A DNA stretch of 64,000 nucleotides, from assembly GCF_003997495.1 (NCBI RefSeq), contig NZ_RZRU01000002.1, positions 186,001 to 250,000 of the forward strand. The letters are read 5' to 3'. The notes below the pieces were generated by a model. The model worked only from the letters and a program-made list of their open reading frames with translations, made no database searches and was not told the origin of the DNA. This document shows positions 54,691 to 63,567 of the stretch, in pieces (position 1 is the stretch's first letter; every line of letters begins with the position of its first letter). Both the position numbers and the translations under genes were made by a program. This stretch comes from Mesorhizobium sp. M7A.F.Ca.US.008.03.1.1. GTDB taxonomy: Bacteria; Pseudomonadota; Alphaproteobacteria; Rhizobiales; Rhizobiaceae.

Positions 54691-56147
54691 GCGCCGACAT
54701 TCCTGCCGATGCGTCGCCTGCCCGTCGTCCGCGCTTTCTTCGTCATCGCCCCGGCTATCTCGACCACGCCGTCCTCGTGCGGCCTGCCATTGGTGGCCTT
54801 GTGGAGCCGCTCATAGGGCAGCAGTTCCTTGATCCGGGCATTGAGCGAGGCGATTTCGGCTTTGAGGTCCTCGCACTCCTGACTCTGCACGTCGAACTGT
54901 ATCTGTTCGGACGCCTGTTGCAGCGTCAGCTGAGAAAGATTGGCGTTCACCTTGGAAAGATTCATCTTGTCGCTTTCGTTCTCCTGGGTCAGTGCGGACA
55001 ATCTTTCATCGGCGATTTTCTTTTCGGCCAGGGCATCGTTCAGCTCGCTCTTGAGCCTGGCGATTTCCCCGGCGGCTTCGCTGTTTTCGGTCGACACCTG
55101 TTCCAGCCGCGATTGCAGGTTCTGGATCTCCGAGCTCAACCCACGCATTTCCGCCTGACTGCGAGCCAGCTCGGCTTCCTTGTCGCCTTCCATCATGCGG
55201 GCCGCTTCGGCCGTTTCCGATAGTTTCACCTGTGCGGCCTCGAGCGACTTCTGGAGCCGTATCTCCTCTTTCTCGCTCTTGCCGAGCGCGGCCAGCAGCT
55301 CCGCCAGCCGTGCTGCTTCGCTGGCATGGATCGTCGAGAGCTCGTCTAGCCTGTGGCGCGCCTGCGATTCCCGCTTCAGCGCCTTGTCGAGTTCGAGAGA
55401 CAGGTTCACGTGCTTTTCGCGCAGCATCTTGCTCTCGCGCAAGCGCCTGTTGGCCTCGACTGTCCTGGCGGTCAGCCGCTTGGCGATGTCGCCGAACTCC
55501 GCTTCGCGCTTGGCGCTCGCATTGGCTGTCTCCACCAGTTCCAGCCTCACCGCGGCAAGTGCCGCACGAAGCGTCTCCCGGTCCTGAACCAGGCTTGTCT
55601 CGCGTTGCTGCAGCGCTTCGAACGCGCCTTCACGCTCGCGCAACTTTCTCGTCGCATCGTGCAGCTTTTCCGACAACGCCCTCTGTTCGGCGGCCAGGGC
55701 GGCATTCGCAACCTCCAGCTCGTTGGCGCGCAGGATGTCGCTGTGCAGGATGTTGAGGAATTCACGGGTCAGATGGTGTGAGGTGCCGATCTCCGACAGC
55801 TTGTCGTTGATCTCCTCCAGATAGTCCCTGGCGTCATGGAAGAGACCCTCGAAGGCGCTCAAGGCAGCCAGCCGGGTCTGTGTATGGGCCGTCAGTCGTG
55901 GCGCGGTTTCGGAACTGTCAGCATCGCCCGCAGCGTCGGCATTCCCGGCATTGTCGTCATTTGCCGCATCGGCCTGGGGTGGCCCGTCATCGGGTGCCGC
56001 CTGGGCATCCGGCACATCGTCGCTCTCTGGCGGCGCCAGGTCGTCGGCATCGAGACTTGCATCCAGCGCGTCCGCCAAATCGATCTGCAGGTCCTGGATC
56101 GCTTTATCCACGTCTTCAGCACGCTTGATCAGGCCTCTGAAGTTCAT
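54681..56147 (-). CDS. long coiled-coil protein of the polysaccharide locus
   Basis: A 488-aa protein. The N-terminus (MNFRGLIKRAEDVDKAIQDLQIDLADAL) is followed by an Asp/Ala-rich low-complexity segment (about 45-100). From about residue 125 to 450 it is almost continuous heptad-type coiled coil rich in Glu, Ala, Leu and Arg. The C-terminal tail is basic (KKARTTGRRRIGRN). There is no signal peptide or membrane helix. The start at 56147 has AGGGAG upstream. It resembles cytoskeletal or polarity scaffold proteins in form only; a role in positioning the exporter is a guess. Confidence 0.75.
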   Translation of the reverse strand: MNFRGLIKRAEDVDKAIQDLQIDLADALDASLDADDLAPPESDDVPDAQAAPDDGPPQADAANDDNAGNADAAGDADSSETAPRLTAHTQTRLAALSAFEGLFHDARDYLEEINDKLSEIGTSHHLTREFLNILHSDILRANELEVANAALAAEQRALSEKLHDATRKLREREGAFEALQQRETSLVQDRETLRAALAAVRLELVETANASAKREAEFGDIAKRLTARTVEANRRLRESKMLREKHVNLSLELDKALKRESQARHRLDELSTIHASEAARLAELLAALGKSEKEEIRLQKSLEAAQVKLSETAEAARMMEGDKEAELARSQAEMRGLSSEIQNLQSRLEQVSTENSEAAGEIARLKSELNDALAEKKIADERLSALTQENESDKMNLSKVNANLSQLTLQQASEQIQFDVQSQECEDLKAEIASLNARIKELLPYERLHKATNGRPHEDGVVEIAGAMTKKARTTGRRRIGRNVGAAT

Positions 56148-56262
56148 CACCAAACTCCCTTTACGCATACCTCGCTTCGAACTTAACAAATTGCTAATAT
56201 ATTCTTACATCCGCTGCTTGCGCAGGGGAAGCCCCATTGGCACAAAGGTAAATCTGAGACAT

Positions 56263-56373
56263 TTGGGGCTCGCCATCGCCAAGGAAATCATCGAGCGCTA
56301 CGGCGGCACCGTGACGCTGGAAAACCGCAAGAGCGGCGGCCTGGAGCGGACGGTGGTGTTTGAGGCGGTGTGA
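56263..56373 (+). pseudogene. detached 3' end of a sensor histidine kinase gene
   Basis: 36 codons plus stop read LGLAIAKEIIERYGGTVTL, then a tail ending VVFEAV, which is the C-terminus of the kinase encoded at 47495-48736 with five substitutions. No start codon context or upstream kinase sequence exists here; similarity begins abruptly at the LGL codons. The codons are GC-ending and typical of the chromosome. It is best read as the original gene end, displaced 7.6 kb from its gene. Confidence 0.85.
56269..56303. other. 35-bp core shared with 48632-48666 (attachment-site candidate, right)
   Basis: Identical to the core inside the intact kinase gene and in the same orientation. Together they bracket the acyltransferase, glycosyltransferase, ABC exporter and coiled-coil genes. 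No integrase lies between them now. Confidence 0.6.
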
Positions 56374-56401
56374 GGTGTGTGAGGCTGGCAAGGTCGGCGG
56401 G

Positions 56402-56567
56402 ACAGCGCCCCCCTCTGCCCTGCCGGGCATCTCCCCCTCAAGGGGGGAGATTGGCAGTTTCGGCGCCGGACTTCTCATTGACGCATTGGCGATTGGCGAA
56501 AGCGACGATGACGGCCAATCTCCCCACTTGAGGGGGAGATGTCCGGCAGGACAGAGGGGGGCGCCAA
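56402..56567. repeat. mosaic intergenic inverted repeat, copy B
   Basis: The left arm 56402-56466 (GCCCCCCTCTGCCCTGCC, ATCTCCCCCTCAAGGGGGG, TTGGCAGTTTCGGCGCC) pairs with the right arm 56514-56567 (ATCTCCCCACTTGAGGGGG, GACAGAGGGGGGCGCC). It is related to copy A at 34586-34737. It separates the kinase fragment from minE. Confidence 0.8.
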
Positions 56568-56594
56568 GGATCGCGACCTCCCCTGCCTTGGCCC

Positions 56595-56867
56595 TCAGCC
56601 AGCCATCGCCATCGGCACGGCGCTCTTGTTGGGGATCTGGATGTCGATTTCCAGCGTCGACATAGTCTCGCCGCGGTCCATCGAGACCTGCAGATAGTCC
56701 TGGTCGATCTGCACATGCTTGGCGATGACGGCCATGATCTCCTCGCGCAGGATGGAGACGAGGTCGGGCTGGCTGCGGTTGCGGCGCTCATAGGCGAGCA
56801 GCACTTGCAGCCGCTCGCGCGCCACCGGCGCGCTGGAGCGCCGCTTGAAGATGTCGAGCAGGTTCAT
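56595..56867 (-). CDS. minE: cell division topological specificity factor MinE
   Basis: A 90-aa protein: the N-terminal [12 protein letters not shown] amphipathic membrane-targeting helix, the MinD-contact region [35 protein letters not shown], and the dimer beta strands. MinE drives MinD off the membrane and sets up the pole-to-pole oscillation. Its start overlaps the minD stop by 4 bp. Confidence 0.97.
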   Translation of the reverse strand: MNLLDIFKRRSSAPVARERLQVLLAYERRNRSQPDLVSILREEIMAVIAKHVQIDQDYLQVSMDRGETMSTLEIDIQIPNKSAVPMAMAG

Positions 56868-57679
56868 GCCGCCCTCCTTCCCAAAAGACGATCGAGGAAA
56901 CCCTTGCGTTCGAAGGGCACGATGACAGGCAATTCCTCGCCTTCCAGCCGCCTGGCGGCGTCGAGGTAGGCGCGTGCGGCGGCGTTGAGCGGCTCCGACA
57001 GCGTCACCGGCGAACCGAGGTTGGAGGCGCGCAGCACATCCTGGCTTTCCGGAATGATGCCGAGCAGCGGCACCGACAGGATTTCCAGCACGTCGTCGAT
57101 CGACAGCATTTCGCCGCGCGACGCGCGCGCCGCGTCGTAGCGCGTGACCAGCACATGCTTGGCGATCTGTTCGCCCTGCTCCGCCCGCAAGGTGCGGGCA
57201 TCGAGCAGGCCGATGATGCGATCGGAATCGCGCACCGACGACACTTCCGGGTTGGTGACGATGACGGCCTCGTCGGCAAAGCGCATGGCGAGCTGCGCGC
57301 CGCGCTCGATGCCGGCCGGGCTGTCGCAGAACACGTAGTCGAACACCGAGCGCAGCTTGTCGATGACTTCGCCGACGCCCTCCTCGGTCAGCGCATCCTT
57401 GTCGCGCGTCTGCGAGGCCGGCAGCAGAAACAGCGTCTCCACCCGCTTGTCGCGGATCAGCGCCTGAGAGAGTTTCGCCTGGCCCTGGATGACGTTGACG
57501 AGGTCGAACACCACCCGCCGCTCGGCGCCCATGATCAGGTCGAGGTTGCGCAGGCCGACGTCGAAGTCGACGAGCGCCACCTTCTTGCCGGTCTTGGCCA
57601 CGGCCGCCCCGAGGGCCGCCGTCGAGGTCGTCTTGCCGACGCCCCCCTTGCCCGAGGTGACCACCACTACCTTGCCCAT
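56864..57679 (-). CDS. minD: septum site-determining ATPase MinD
   Basis: A 271-aa ParA/MinD-type ATPase. The deviant Walker [12 protein letters not shown] has the signature Lys; [32 protein letters not shown] and [19 protein letters not shown] are MinD-specific. The C-terminal [11 protein letters not shown] is the amphipathic membrane-targeting helix. It recruits MinC to the membrane. Confidence 0.98.
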   Translation of the reverse strand: MGKVVVVTSGKGGVGKTTSTAALGAAVAKTGKKVALVDFDVGLRNLDLIMGAERRVVFDLVNVIQGQAKLSQALIRDKRVETLFLLPASQTRDKDALTEEGVGEVIDKLRSVFDYVFCDSPAGIERGAQLAMRFADEAVIVTNPEVSSVRDSDRIIGLLDARTLRAEQGEQIAKHVLVTRYDAARASRGEMLSIDDVLEILSVPLLGIIPESQDVLRASNLGSPVTLSEPLNAAARAYLDAARRLEGEELPVIVPFERKGFLDRLLGRRAA

Positions 57680-57741
57680 TGAATAGCCTCCGTTGTTGTT
57701 GTGTTCTTGGTCGAGCGGCCCGGCCGCCCCAATATCGAATG

Positions 57742-58536
57742 TCAGCTCAGCGTCGAAACCCGCAGCGCATCGCCGTCTAGAAACGCCTGCACCGGCTTGC
57801 CGCGCGAAACCCCTTCCATCTCCTCGGCGGTGACGTACCAGCCGTCGACCGCCAGCAGCTCCGCCTCGTTCTTGCGGCAGAAGATGCGCGCGCCTCTGTT
57901 GCCCAGCGCACCCGCCGAGGCGCGCCCGCGCAGCGTGCCGTAGACATGGATCGAGCCCGCCGCGATGATCTCCGAACCGGACGCGACCGAGCCCAGCACG
58001 ATGACATCGCCATGCGGATGCACGATTGCCTGGCCCGAGCGGATCGGCGCCTTGATCATCAGCGTGCCGGATGCTTCCTGCGCAACCTGCGGCTCGCTAT
58101 CGCCCGCCTTGCTTGCGTCAGCCTTGCCGACGCTGTCCGGGCCGGCTTCAGGCGCCCTGCCCTCTGCCTTGCCGAAACCCTCAGCCCGCGCCTCGCGGGG
58201 CAGCAGGCCATCCGTCGTCGCCTCCTTGGCGCCGACCAGCACCGGCGGCAGGTTGGGCTCGAGTGCGGTGTGGCCGTCGAGCTCGATGGCGTAAATGCGG
58301 ATGCCGCGATGGCCAAGGACGTCGACCAGCGATTCGATCGCGGCGACATCGGGCTTCAATGTGTTGAGATCAAGCACCACGGGGCGGCCGGCAAAATAGC
58401 CGGGCGAGTTGCCGATCCAGTGGTCCAACCCCTCCAGCCACACGTCCAAAGGATCTTCCGGAGTCAATGTGAAAGCGACGAAAGAGCGGGCGCGAAAACG
58501 AATGGATTTGGCCTCGAGGGGAGCGGAAAAAGTCAC
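57742..58536 (-). CDS. minC: septum site-determining protein MinC
   Basis: A 264-aa FtsZ inhibitor. The N-terminal domain (about 1-110: [32 protein letters not shown]) contacts FtsZ. An Ala/Glu/Gly-rich linker (about 115-150) joins it to the C-terminal beta-helix ([45 protein letters not shown]), which binds MinD. It is the first gene of minCDE, 62 bp before minD. Confidence 0.97.
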   Translation of the reverse strand: MTFSAPLEAKSIRFRARSFVAFTLTPEDPLDVWLEGLDHWIGNSPGYFAGRPVVLDLNTLKPDVAAIESLVDVLGHRGIRIYAIELDGHTALEPNLPPVLVGAKEATTDGLLPREARAEGFGKAEGRAPEAGPDSVGKADASKAGDSEPQVAQEASGTLMIKAPIRSGQAIVHPHGDVIVLGSVASGSEIIAAGSIHVYGTLRGRASAGALGNRGARIFCRKNEAELLAVDGWYVTAEEMEGVSRGKPVQAFLDGDALRVSTLS

Positions 58537-58909
58537 GGGCTGCGAATCCTTACTGAGAGGTAAACGCTAGCGAGGGAATGGTTAACGAATGGTTAATGGG
58601 GAGGGGCGGGATGGTGGTAACTTGGCAGTTGTTCGCGAAGTTGGGAGTTGGGCCAAAACGCCGGTTGCGGCCGCTACCCGGCGATGCACTTGATGTCTGG
58701 ATATGGGCCGCCCACCGAAAGTCTGCTTCTGAGTTTGGAAAAGCGCACGTCGCAGAGCTTGCGACTGCAAGGCTGCTTGTGGCCGATTTCGAACATTGCG
58801 AACCACCCATTGGCTGACTCACGCTTTTGCACCTTTTATCTTTGGCTGCGCTGCTGACGGCTGGTTCGTTCAATCACCCGTGTGAACGCCTTAGCCGTTA
58901 GGCCGTCAT
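58537..58909. other. gene-free region between minC and the SIR2-STAND gene
   Basis: About 370 bp with the minC promoter at one side and the 3' end of the SIR2-STAND gene at the other. Base composition shifts from GC-rich to AT-richer across it. Short frames on both strands have no recognisable features. No direct repeat, tRNA end or integrase marks a boundary. Confidence 0.5.
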
Positions 58910-61900
58910 CTACTCCAGCATCCACTCGCGCACGATGCGGCTCGACTGGGCTTCGCCCATCAAAGGTGAGCCATTGTCGCGTAGCTTCTGTACCTCGCTG
59001 TAAATTTCCCGAACTCTAAAAGGCGCAGAATTACCGAGCACGCGGATCGAGTCCATTAAGAATGCTTCTGCTTTGGTCTTGTCGCCAAGCTGCGCAAAGA
59101 CTTGGCCGATCCACCGCCGCGCATAGGCACGATTCGACTTACTTTGATGCGAGGAATCCCCTTCGAGGAGTTGCGTCGATTTCCTGTAACATTGCAACGC
59201 TTCTTTGTTCCGCCCCATCATCTGGAGACAACGCCCAACATTTCCGTACATTGGGCCGTCTTCCGGGCCACTCTCCGCCCCCGCGACAATATCATCGACC
59301 GTCCAGTCCCCTCTGAAGAATTCCAGGGCTATATCCGGGTATCCCGCATCCCGCTCGGCAAGCGCGAGCGAATGCTCACAATCGAAGTTAGTATCGACTT
59401 GGCTGTCCTGCTTGAGCGAGACCCCCTTTCTTGCCCAGTCGATTGCCGGTTCGAATTCTCCACGGAGCCAAAGAGAGTATGACCGGATATCGCAGAATTT
59501 GATGTATCGCGCCGTCTTCTGGGGGATGGTCGATTCATAGCGCACAAGCAGACTATCCGCGGACTCTATTTCGCCGAGCTGGTCAAAAGCAGCCACCATC
59601 CTACCGACTACCGTGTCGAATTTTTTGTATTTGGTGGCAGCTGTTTCCCATTCGATAGACTCGAAAAGCAGCCGTCCGACGCGGACATATTCCTGAACGT
59701 GCCCCCCCCCGATCAGCGCATTTTCGATTTCGACCAAGGTTTCGAAAGCTTCGTCATACATCCCTGCCGAAACCTCGAGTTCTGCCTTCTGGGACCATCG
59801 CTCAAGAAGCGCGAAAGGTAGATTGACACCCAGCATAGACCCGATTGCGCCTATGATGACCTTGTACTGATTGATCACTATAGTAATGAAATCGGCGCGC
59901 TCCGAGCGCTCGAACCGAGTCCGAACAAATTGACGAACGAGTGGATGCAGATCGTATAAGTCGGGTGCGTCCACTTCGGGCTTAACGACAATCAGATTGA
60001 GCGAGATCAGCGATCGAAGCGCCCGAATGAAATTCTTGTAATTCACCTGTGACGCCACAAACCGTTGAATCGTGATCTCAGTCTCGGGACGCACTGCTTC
60101 CGCCATGAAGCGGAGGAGTGTCTGTTCCCGCAGCGCAAGCTTGTCCCAAATCGACGAAAGGACATCGGGCACCTCCTCTCGACCACGGCGCATGTCGTCG
60201 AGCAATTTCCTGAGCGTCGTTCCCGGCACTTTCGTAGCTTGCACGGCGAGGAGATCCAGCCAAAAGGCGTGGCCTTTGGTAACAGCATGTGCGTCGCGGA
60301 TGTCCGCACCCGGAATGATGTGTCCCGGCGCTCGTTTTGCGAAAAGTTCGATCGCCTCTTCTTCCGATATGCCCTTCATCGAGAAGGTGATGACTGAAGA
60401 ACCGGGGTACTCGACGTGGGGGCGACATGTCAGGATAATACGGCTCGAGGAATTCTCGGTCGAGAGCCGTTGGATCAGCAGATCGATTGCGCCGATGAAG
60501 GTGCGATTTTCAAGATCAACGTAACTATCGACGTTGTCAAAGACCAGGATCGCATACGCGTCTTTCGTCTGGTCGACGAGAATCTCTACGAGTTCTTCAT
60601 CGCTCGCCTCGGAAAGATCATCCGACATAATCCTGCCGTTTGAAAAGCGTACGATTATTTCTACAATTTGTGTGCGGATGCGATCGCTCTGCTCCTTACA
60701 ATCTCGCCAATCCCAAAAGCGATAGCCACCCTCTCGCTCCTGGAGCGTGTTGATATAATGAGAGGCGAGAGCCGATTTGCCCTCGCCTCCGATCCCACAA
60801 ATTATAACCACCTTGGCATTCGAAGTCTCAAGGGCGCGCAGTTCATTGTCGCGACCAACCCAAATTTCGACATTAGGCGGTCGATCGCAATCGAGCGGCG
60901 CCAGCCGGAAGAGATGTGCCATAGACTTGGACTTTGATGAGGAAGGCGACGGTTCTACCGTCGCGGTAGCGACAAAGGCGACATTGGAGCCGTCCTCGTC
61001 CCAAAGGCCCAGAAGCTCGGGCAAGAATTCGTGACAGTCTATTCCTTTGTAGAATGTAACGCGATTGCGATCGATCCCGGGGCGCAATTGACTTAAGAGA
61101 TGTTCGCTGAGTTGCGGCTCGTCGCCGTACAGCGCCCAAAGAATCTCTGGAAAAAGGTTGTCGTTGCCGACGACACCGCCAAGTGCACTCGTGAAGATGT
61201 CCGGCCAGCCACCGTAAGCCATCACGACCACGATATGGTCCCGCAGACGGACCAGAAGATCGTTCTGCAAGGTCGGCCGGCTTCTGACAAGCTGCCTGTT
61301 AGTATGAAGCGTGTCGCTACCATGCCAATAGCCGTGGATATGTATGACTTGGCACCCGCTCGCGGTGCTCTGGTTGATCGAACCATCAACCGCGAGCGAG
61401 GTTCGCCAAGCCATACCGCCTGCTCGTTTGATCGAAATCTCGATCAAAGGATCGAAGTTCGACGTGATTAGAATTTTACCGAACCGACTCGGATATTCGG
61501 CGATCAATCTACCTAGCGCCTCGACCGCCGGGGTGAAGTGCCAAGCATTTGCATCGGTGTCCAATACTTGAAGCTCCTCCTCACGAAGCTTGCAGATATT
61601 GTCGTTCCAGGCATTTCCACCGGAAGATAGAAGGCCCCCCGCGACGGCGCGTTTGATGACGCGGTTTGCGGCATCCTGCCCAGCACGAGGCGACAGGAAG
61701 TCGAACGCCGTTTGATAGCGATTGGACGCTCCCGCAAGCTCCGCATCAAGCTTTTCCAGCTGCCCACGCTTTCCTGAAAATTCCGAGCGGATCAGCTCAA
61801 CTACGGCCGCGAAATCCGCGACTCCTGGATTACCATTTTTGGGCGCTGTGAGAGGTGCGCCCACTACGAAAACGACGTCTTTCTCGCTGTTTTCCAAGCC

Positions 61901-61957
61901 CTCATGAAGGCGATAAAGTAGCGCATCTTTCTCGTAAAAAATAAGATCGTTTTCCAA
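58910..61957 (-). CDS. SIR2-STAND NTPase-TPR protein, candidate anti-phage defence (Avs5-like architecture)
   Basis: A 1015-aa protein. An N-terminal SIR2-like domain (about 25-320) has FVVGAP (30-35), ITSNFDP (164-170, Asn167 and Asp169), HIHG (206-209, catalytic-type His) and VVVMAYGG (243-250). A STAND/NB-ARC NTPase follows: P-loop GIGGEGKS (388-395), Walker B ILVFDNVDS (470-478), sensor segment IILTCRP (507-513), then a winged-helix-like region. The C-terminal part (about 700-1000) is TPR-like and would be the sensor. SIR2-STAND proteins of this layout deplete NAD+ when they recognise a phage protein. Translation begins at TTG (61957) with GAGGT nearby. Base use is more AT-rich than its surroundings. 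Confidence 0.88.
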   Translation of the reverse strand: MENDLIFYEKDALLYRLHEGLENSEKDVVFVVGAPLTAPKNGNPGVADFAAVVELIRSEFSGKRGQLEKLDAELAGASNRYQTAFDFLSPRAGQDAANRVIKRAVAGGLLSSGGNAWNDNICKLREEELQVLDTDANAWHFTPAVEALGRLIAEYPSRFGKILITSNFDPLIEISIKRAGGMAWRTSLAVDGSINQSTASGCQVIHIHGYWHGSDTLHTNRQLVRSRPTLQNDLLVRLRDHIVVVMAYGGWPDIFTSALGGVVGNDNLFPEILWALYGDEPQLSEHLLSQLRPGIDRNRVTFYKGIDCHEFLPELLGLWDEDGSNVAFVATATVEPSPSSSKSKSMAHLFRLAPLDCDRPPNVEIWVGRDNELRALETSNAKVVIICGIGGEGKSALASHYINTLQEREGGYRFWDWRDCKEQSDRIRTQIVEIIVRFSNGRIMSDDLSEASDEELVEILVDQTKDAYAILVFDNVDSYVDLENRTFIGAIDLLIQRLSTENSSSRIILTCRPHVEYPGSSVITFSMKGISEEEAIELFAKRAPGHIIPGADIRDAHAVTKGHAFWLDLLAVQATKVPGTTLRKLLDDMRRGREEVPDVLSSIWDKLALREQTLLRFMAEAVRPETEITIQRFVASQVNYKNFIRALRSLISLNLIVVKPEVDAPDLYDLHPLVRQFVRTRFERSERADFITIVINQYKVIIGAIGSMLGVNLPFALLERWSQKAELEVSAGMYDEAFETLVEIENALIGGGHVQEYVRVGRLLFESIEWETAATKYKKFDTVVGRMVAAFDQLGEIESADSLLVRYESTIPQKTARYIKFCDIRSYSLWLRGEFEPAIDWARKGVSLKQDSQVDTNFDCEHSLALAERDAGYPDIALEFFRGDWTVDDIVAGAESGPEDGPMYGNVGRCLQMMGRNKEALQCYRKSTQLLEGDSSHQSKSNRAYARRWIGQVFAQLGDKTKAEAFLMDSIRVLGNSAPFRVREIYSEVQKLRDNGSPLMGEAQSSRIVREWMLE

Positions 61958-62356
61958 TATTACCTCGCCTACTGAATTCTGTTCAATTGCCGCAAACTAG
62001 CTCGCAATGATCTTTTCGCCAATGATGAACGACCCACTTCCTCAGAACCCCCTCTGGTTCTGCAATCGAACGATCAAGCATTGTTTGACTCATATTCCCT
62101 TAGTCCACCACGAATAGAAGTGAGTGGCAGGCAGGGACGCCGCCGGTAAAGCCGAACCGACAGATTGAATATACAAAGAGGCGCGAAGCTGCATTATAGG
62201 AAGGTGGCCAAAATCGACGTTCGGGAGTCTGGCTTGGGCCACCGGATAGAACGAAGGCCATTCATCATTCGATAATCACTGGATAAATATTAATTTAGTT
62301 TGACAAGAAGCCGATGTTAAGTTCACTTTTTCACTTTGTTATTCATTGAGGTATGC
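61958..62356. other. AT-rich divergent intergenic region
   Basis: Shared upstream region of the SIR2-STAND gene and the divergent 221-aa gene. Toward the right, TTGACA (62300-62305) is followed 17 bp later by a weak TCACTT. A possible 36-codon frame on the minus strand lies next to the SIR2-STAND start and is listed separately. Confidence 0.4.
61983..62093 (-). CDS. possible 36-aa peptide just upstream of the SIR2-STAND gene
   Basis: The ATG at 62093 is preceded by TAAGGGAAT, a weak and closely spaced ribosome site. The peptide begins MSQTMLDRSIAEPEGVLRKW, contains two His and two Cys near its end, and stops 25 bp before the TTG of the SIR2-STAND gene. No family is recognised; it could be a small partner, an upstream regulatory frame or chance. 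Confidence 0.25.
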   Translation of the reverse strand: MSQTMLDRSIAEPEGVLRKWVVHHWRKDHCELVCGN

Positions 62357-63022
62357 ATGTCAGTTCTGGACATTCCGCTCCGCAAAATTCTACAATTATT
62401 TTATGCGCCGCCACCGCTACGGCGTTCAATTTTGAAAGAGGACATTAGACTTGACCGCAGAAAGGAAAAAGGAGGAAGTAGAAGCAAAGGCGGCGACTTT
62501 TACCTACCTTTTTGGTCCGATGTAAAGAAGCACATTGTGGGGGACGCTGATCTTTCGGAAATGACCGACGACCGCATCCGATCAAATAGGAATTTTACGC
62601 GACTATACCCGCTCTTGAAAGACGGAGTAATCGACTTGCTTAGCGCGAAGCTGCGCTGGTCGAATGAACCCGTTGAAATAGTACCTAAGAGCGTCCACGG
62701 GAACCTCCAATTTGGGGACATAGGGGGTATCGTTCGTATACGCGACGCCCTGCATGCCCGCGTGAGAGGAGAATATACGCGTGTTGTATACCCTTATTTC
62801 AGCGAGGAGCCCGCGCTCCCTGAGGAGGGCGGTAGGTTGGGCTTGTGGGCGATGCAGCAAGCTCTAGCCGAACCTGACCCAAATGACATGCGCGTTATCG
62901 ACATTCTTCGTCGGACGTTCTTCTCGCCGCAAACAACTCCATTAAGGGGGAATGAGGGGATAGTGTTCCGAGAAAATTACATTTCAATAATCACCGAATG
63001 GGAGCGCCTGAAGATCGATTAA
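62357..63022 (+). CDS. uncharacterised 221-aa protein divergent from the SIR2-STAND gene
   Basis: It starts MSVLDIPLRKILQLFYAPPP with GAGG five bases upstream. Basic N-terminal region (KEDIRLDRRKEKGGSRSKGG), then DFYLPFWSDVKKHIVGDADLSEMTDDRIRSNRNFTRLYPLLKDGVIDLL, and a C-terminal IVFRENYISIITEWERLKID. No membrane segment, signal peptide or known catalytic motif is visible. Codon use is AT-richer than the chromosome, as for its divergent neighbour, so both probably arrived together. I do not recognise the family. Confidence 0.75.
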   Translation: MSVLDIPLRKILQLFYAPPPLRRSILKEDIRLDRRKEKGGSRSKGGDFYLPFWSDVKKHIVGDADLSEMTDDRIRSNRNFTRLYPLLKDGVIDLLSAKLRWSNEPVEIVPKSVHGNLQFGDIGGIVRIRDALHARVRGEYTRVVYPYFSEEPALPEEGGRLGLWAMQQALAEPDPNDMRVIDILRRTFFSPQTTPLRGNEGIVFRENYISIITEWERLKID

Positions 63023-63177
63023 CACGTTGCCACGGTTCGCATCTATGAACGGCAAAAAGCCGACCTGTACGGCAGAAACGGGCGCATGTGCTGCCTTTGT
63101 ACTTAGTGGAATTAAGGCCAAACCGGTCACGGGGGGCGTGCGATGTATGTCTTCGCAGCCGCCAGCCCCTCGCCCCC

Positions 63178-63327
63178 TCAATGCCGTTTAAAATACTGCA
63201 CCTCCTTCTCGTGCTTCTCCGCCGCCTCGCGCGTGTCGAACGTGCCCAAATTCCGCCTTTTCCCGGTCTTCTCGTCCTTCTTGCGCGAATACAGCCGGTA
63301 TTTGCCGTCCTTGAGTTTCCGGATCAT
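63178..63327 (-). CDS. 49-aa basic small protein
   Basis: ATG at 63327 has GGGAG six bases upstream. The product (MIRKLKDGKYRLYSRKKDEK, then TGKRRNLGTFDTREAAEKHEKEV and a QYFKRH end) is highly charged; K-D-G-K-Y-R-L-Y-S-R and the G-T-F-D-T-R-E-A-A-E-K-H pattern resemble small conserved rhizobial proteins and the arm-type DNA-binding fold of integrases. It is too short for most gene callers. The function is unknown. Confidence 0.7.
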   Translation of the reverse strand: MIRKLKDGKYRLYSRKKDEKTGKRRNLGTFDTREAAEKHEKEVQYFKRH

Positions 63328-63358
63328 CTCGCTCTCCCTGGCTAGGATTTGGCTCTGA

Positions 63359-63463
63359 TCAAGGTTTGCCCTTGAGGTCCGCGGTGCGGCCCGCCTGCCG
63401 ACCAGCGCCTGCGCTCGTCGCCTGATATGCCGGCGCGCGCCGCCAGCTTCGTTTGCCGCCCAT
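63359..63463 (-). CDS. 34-aa small protein candidate
   Basis: ATG at 63463 has a strong GGAGG seven bases upstream. The peptide starts MGGKRSWRRAPAYQATSAGA and ends in a TADLKGKP tail. It lies 31 bp before the 49-aa gene on the same strand and could form a mini-operon with it. No family is recognised. Confidence 0.4.
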   Translation of the reverse strand: MGGKRSWRRAPAYQATSAGAGRQAGRTADLKGKP

Positions 63464-63567
63464 GATCATTCCTCCGGTTGCGTCAGGGATGAACGCCGTT
63501 CCAATCCGAATGATCCAAAAATTCCGTGATCGCGCGCACGAGGCGCGACTCGCACTGAGGTGGCCAC

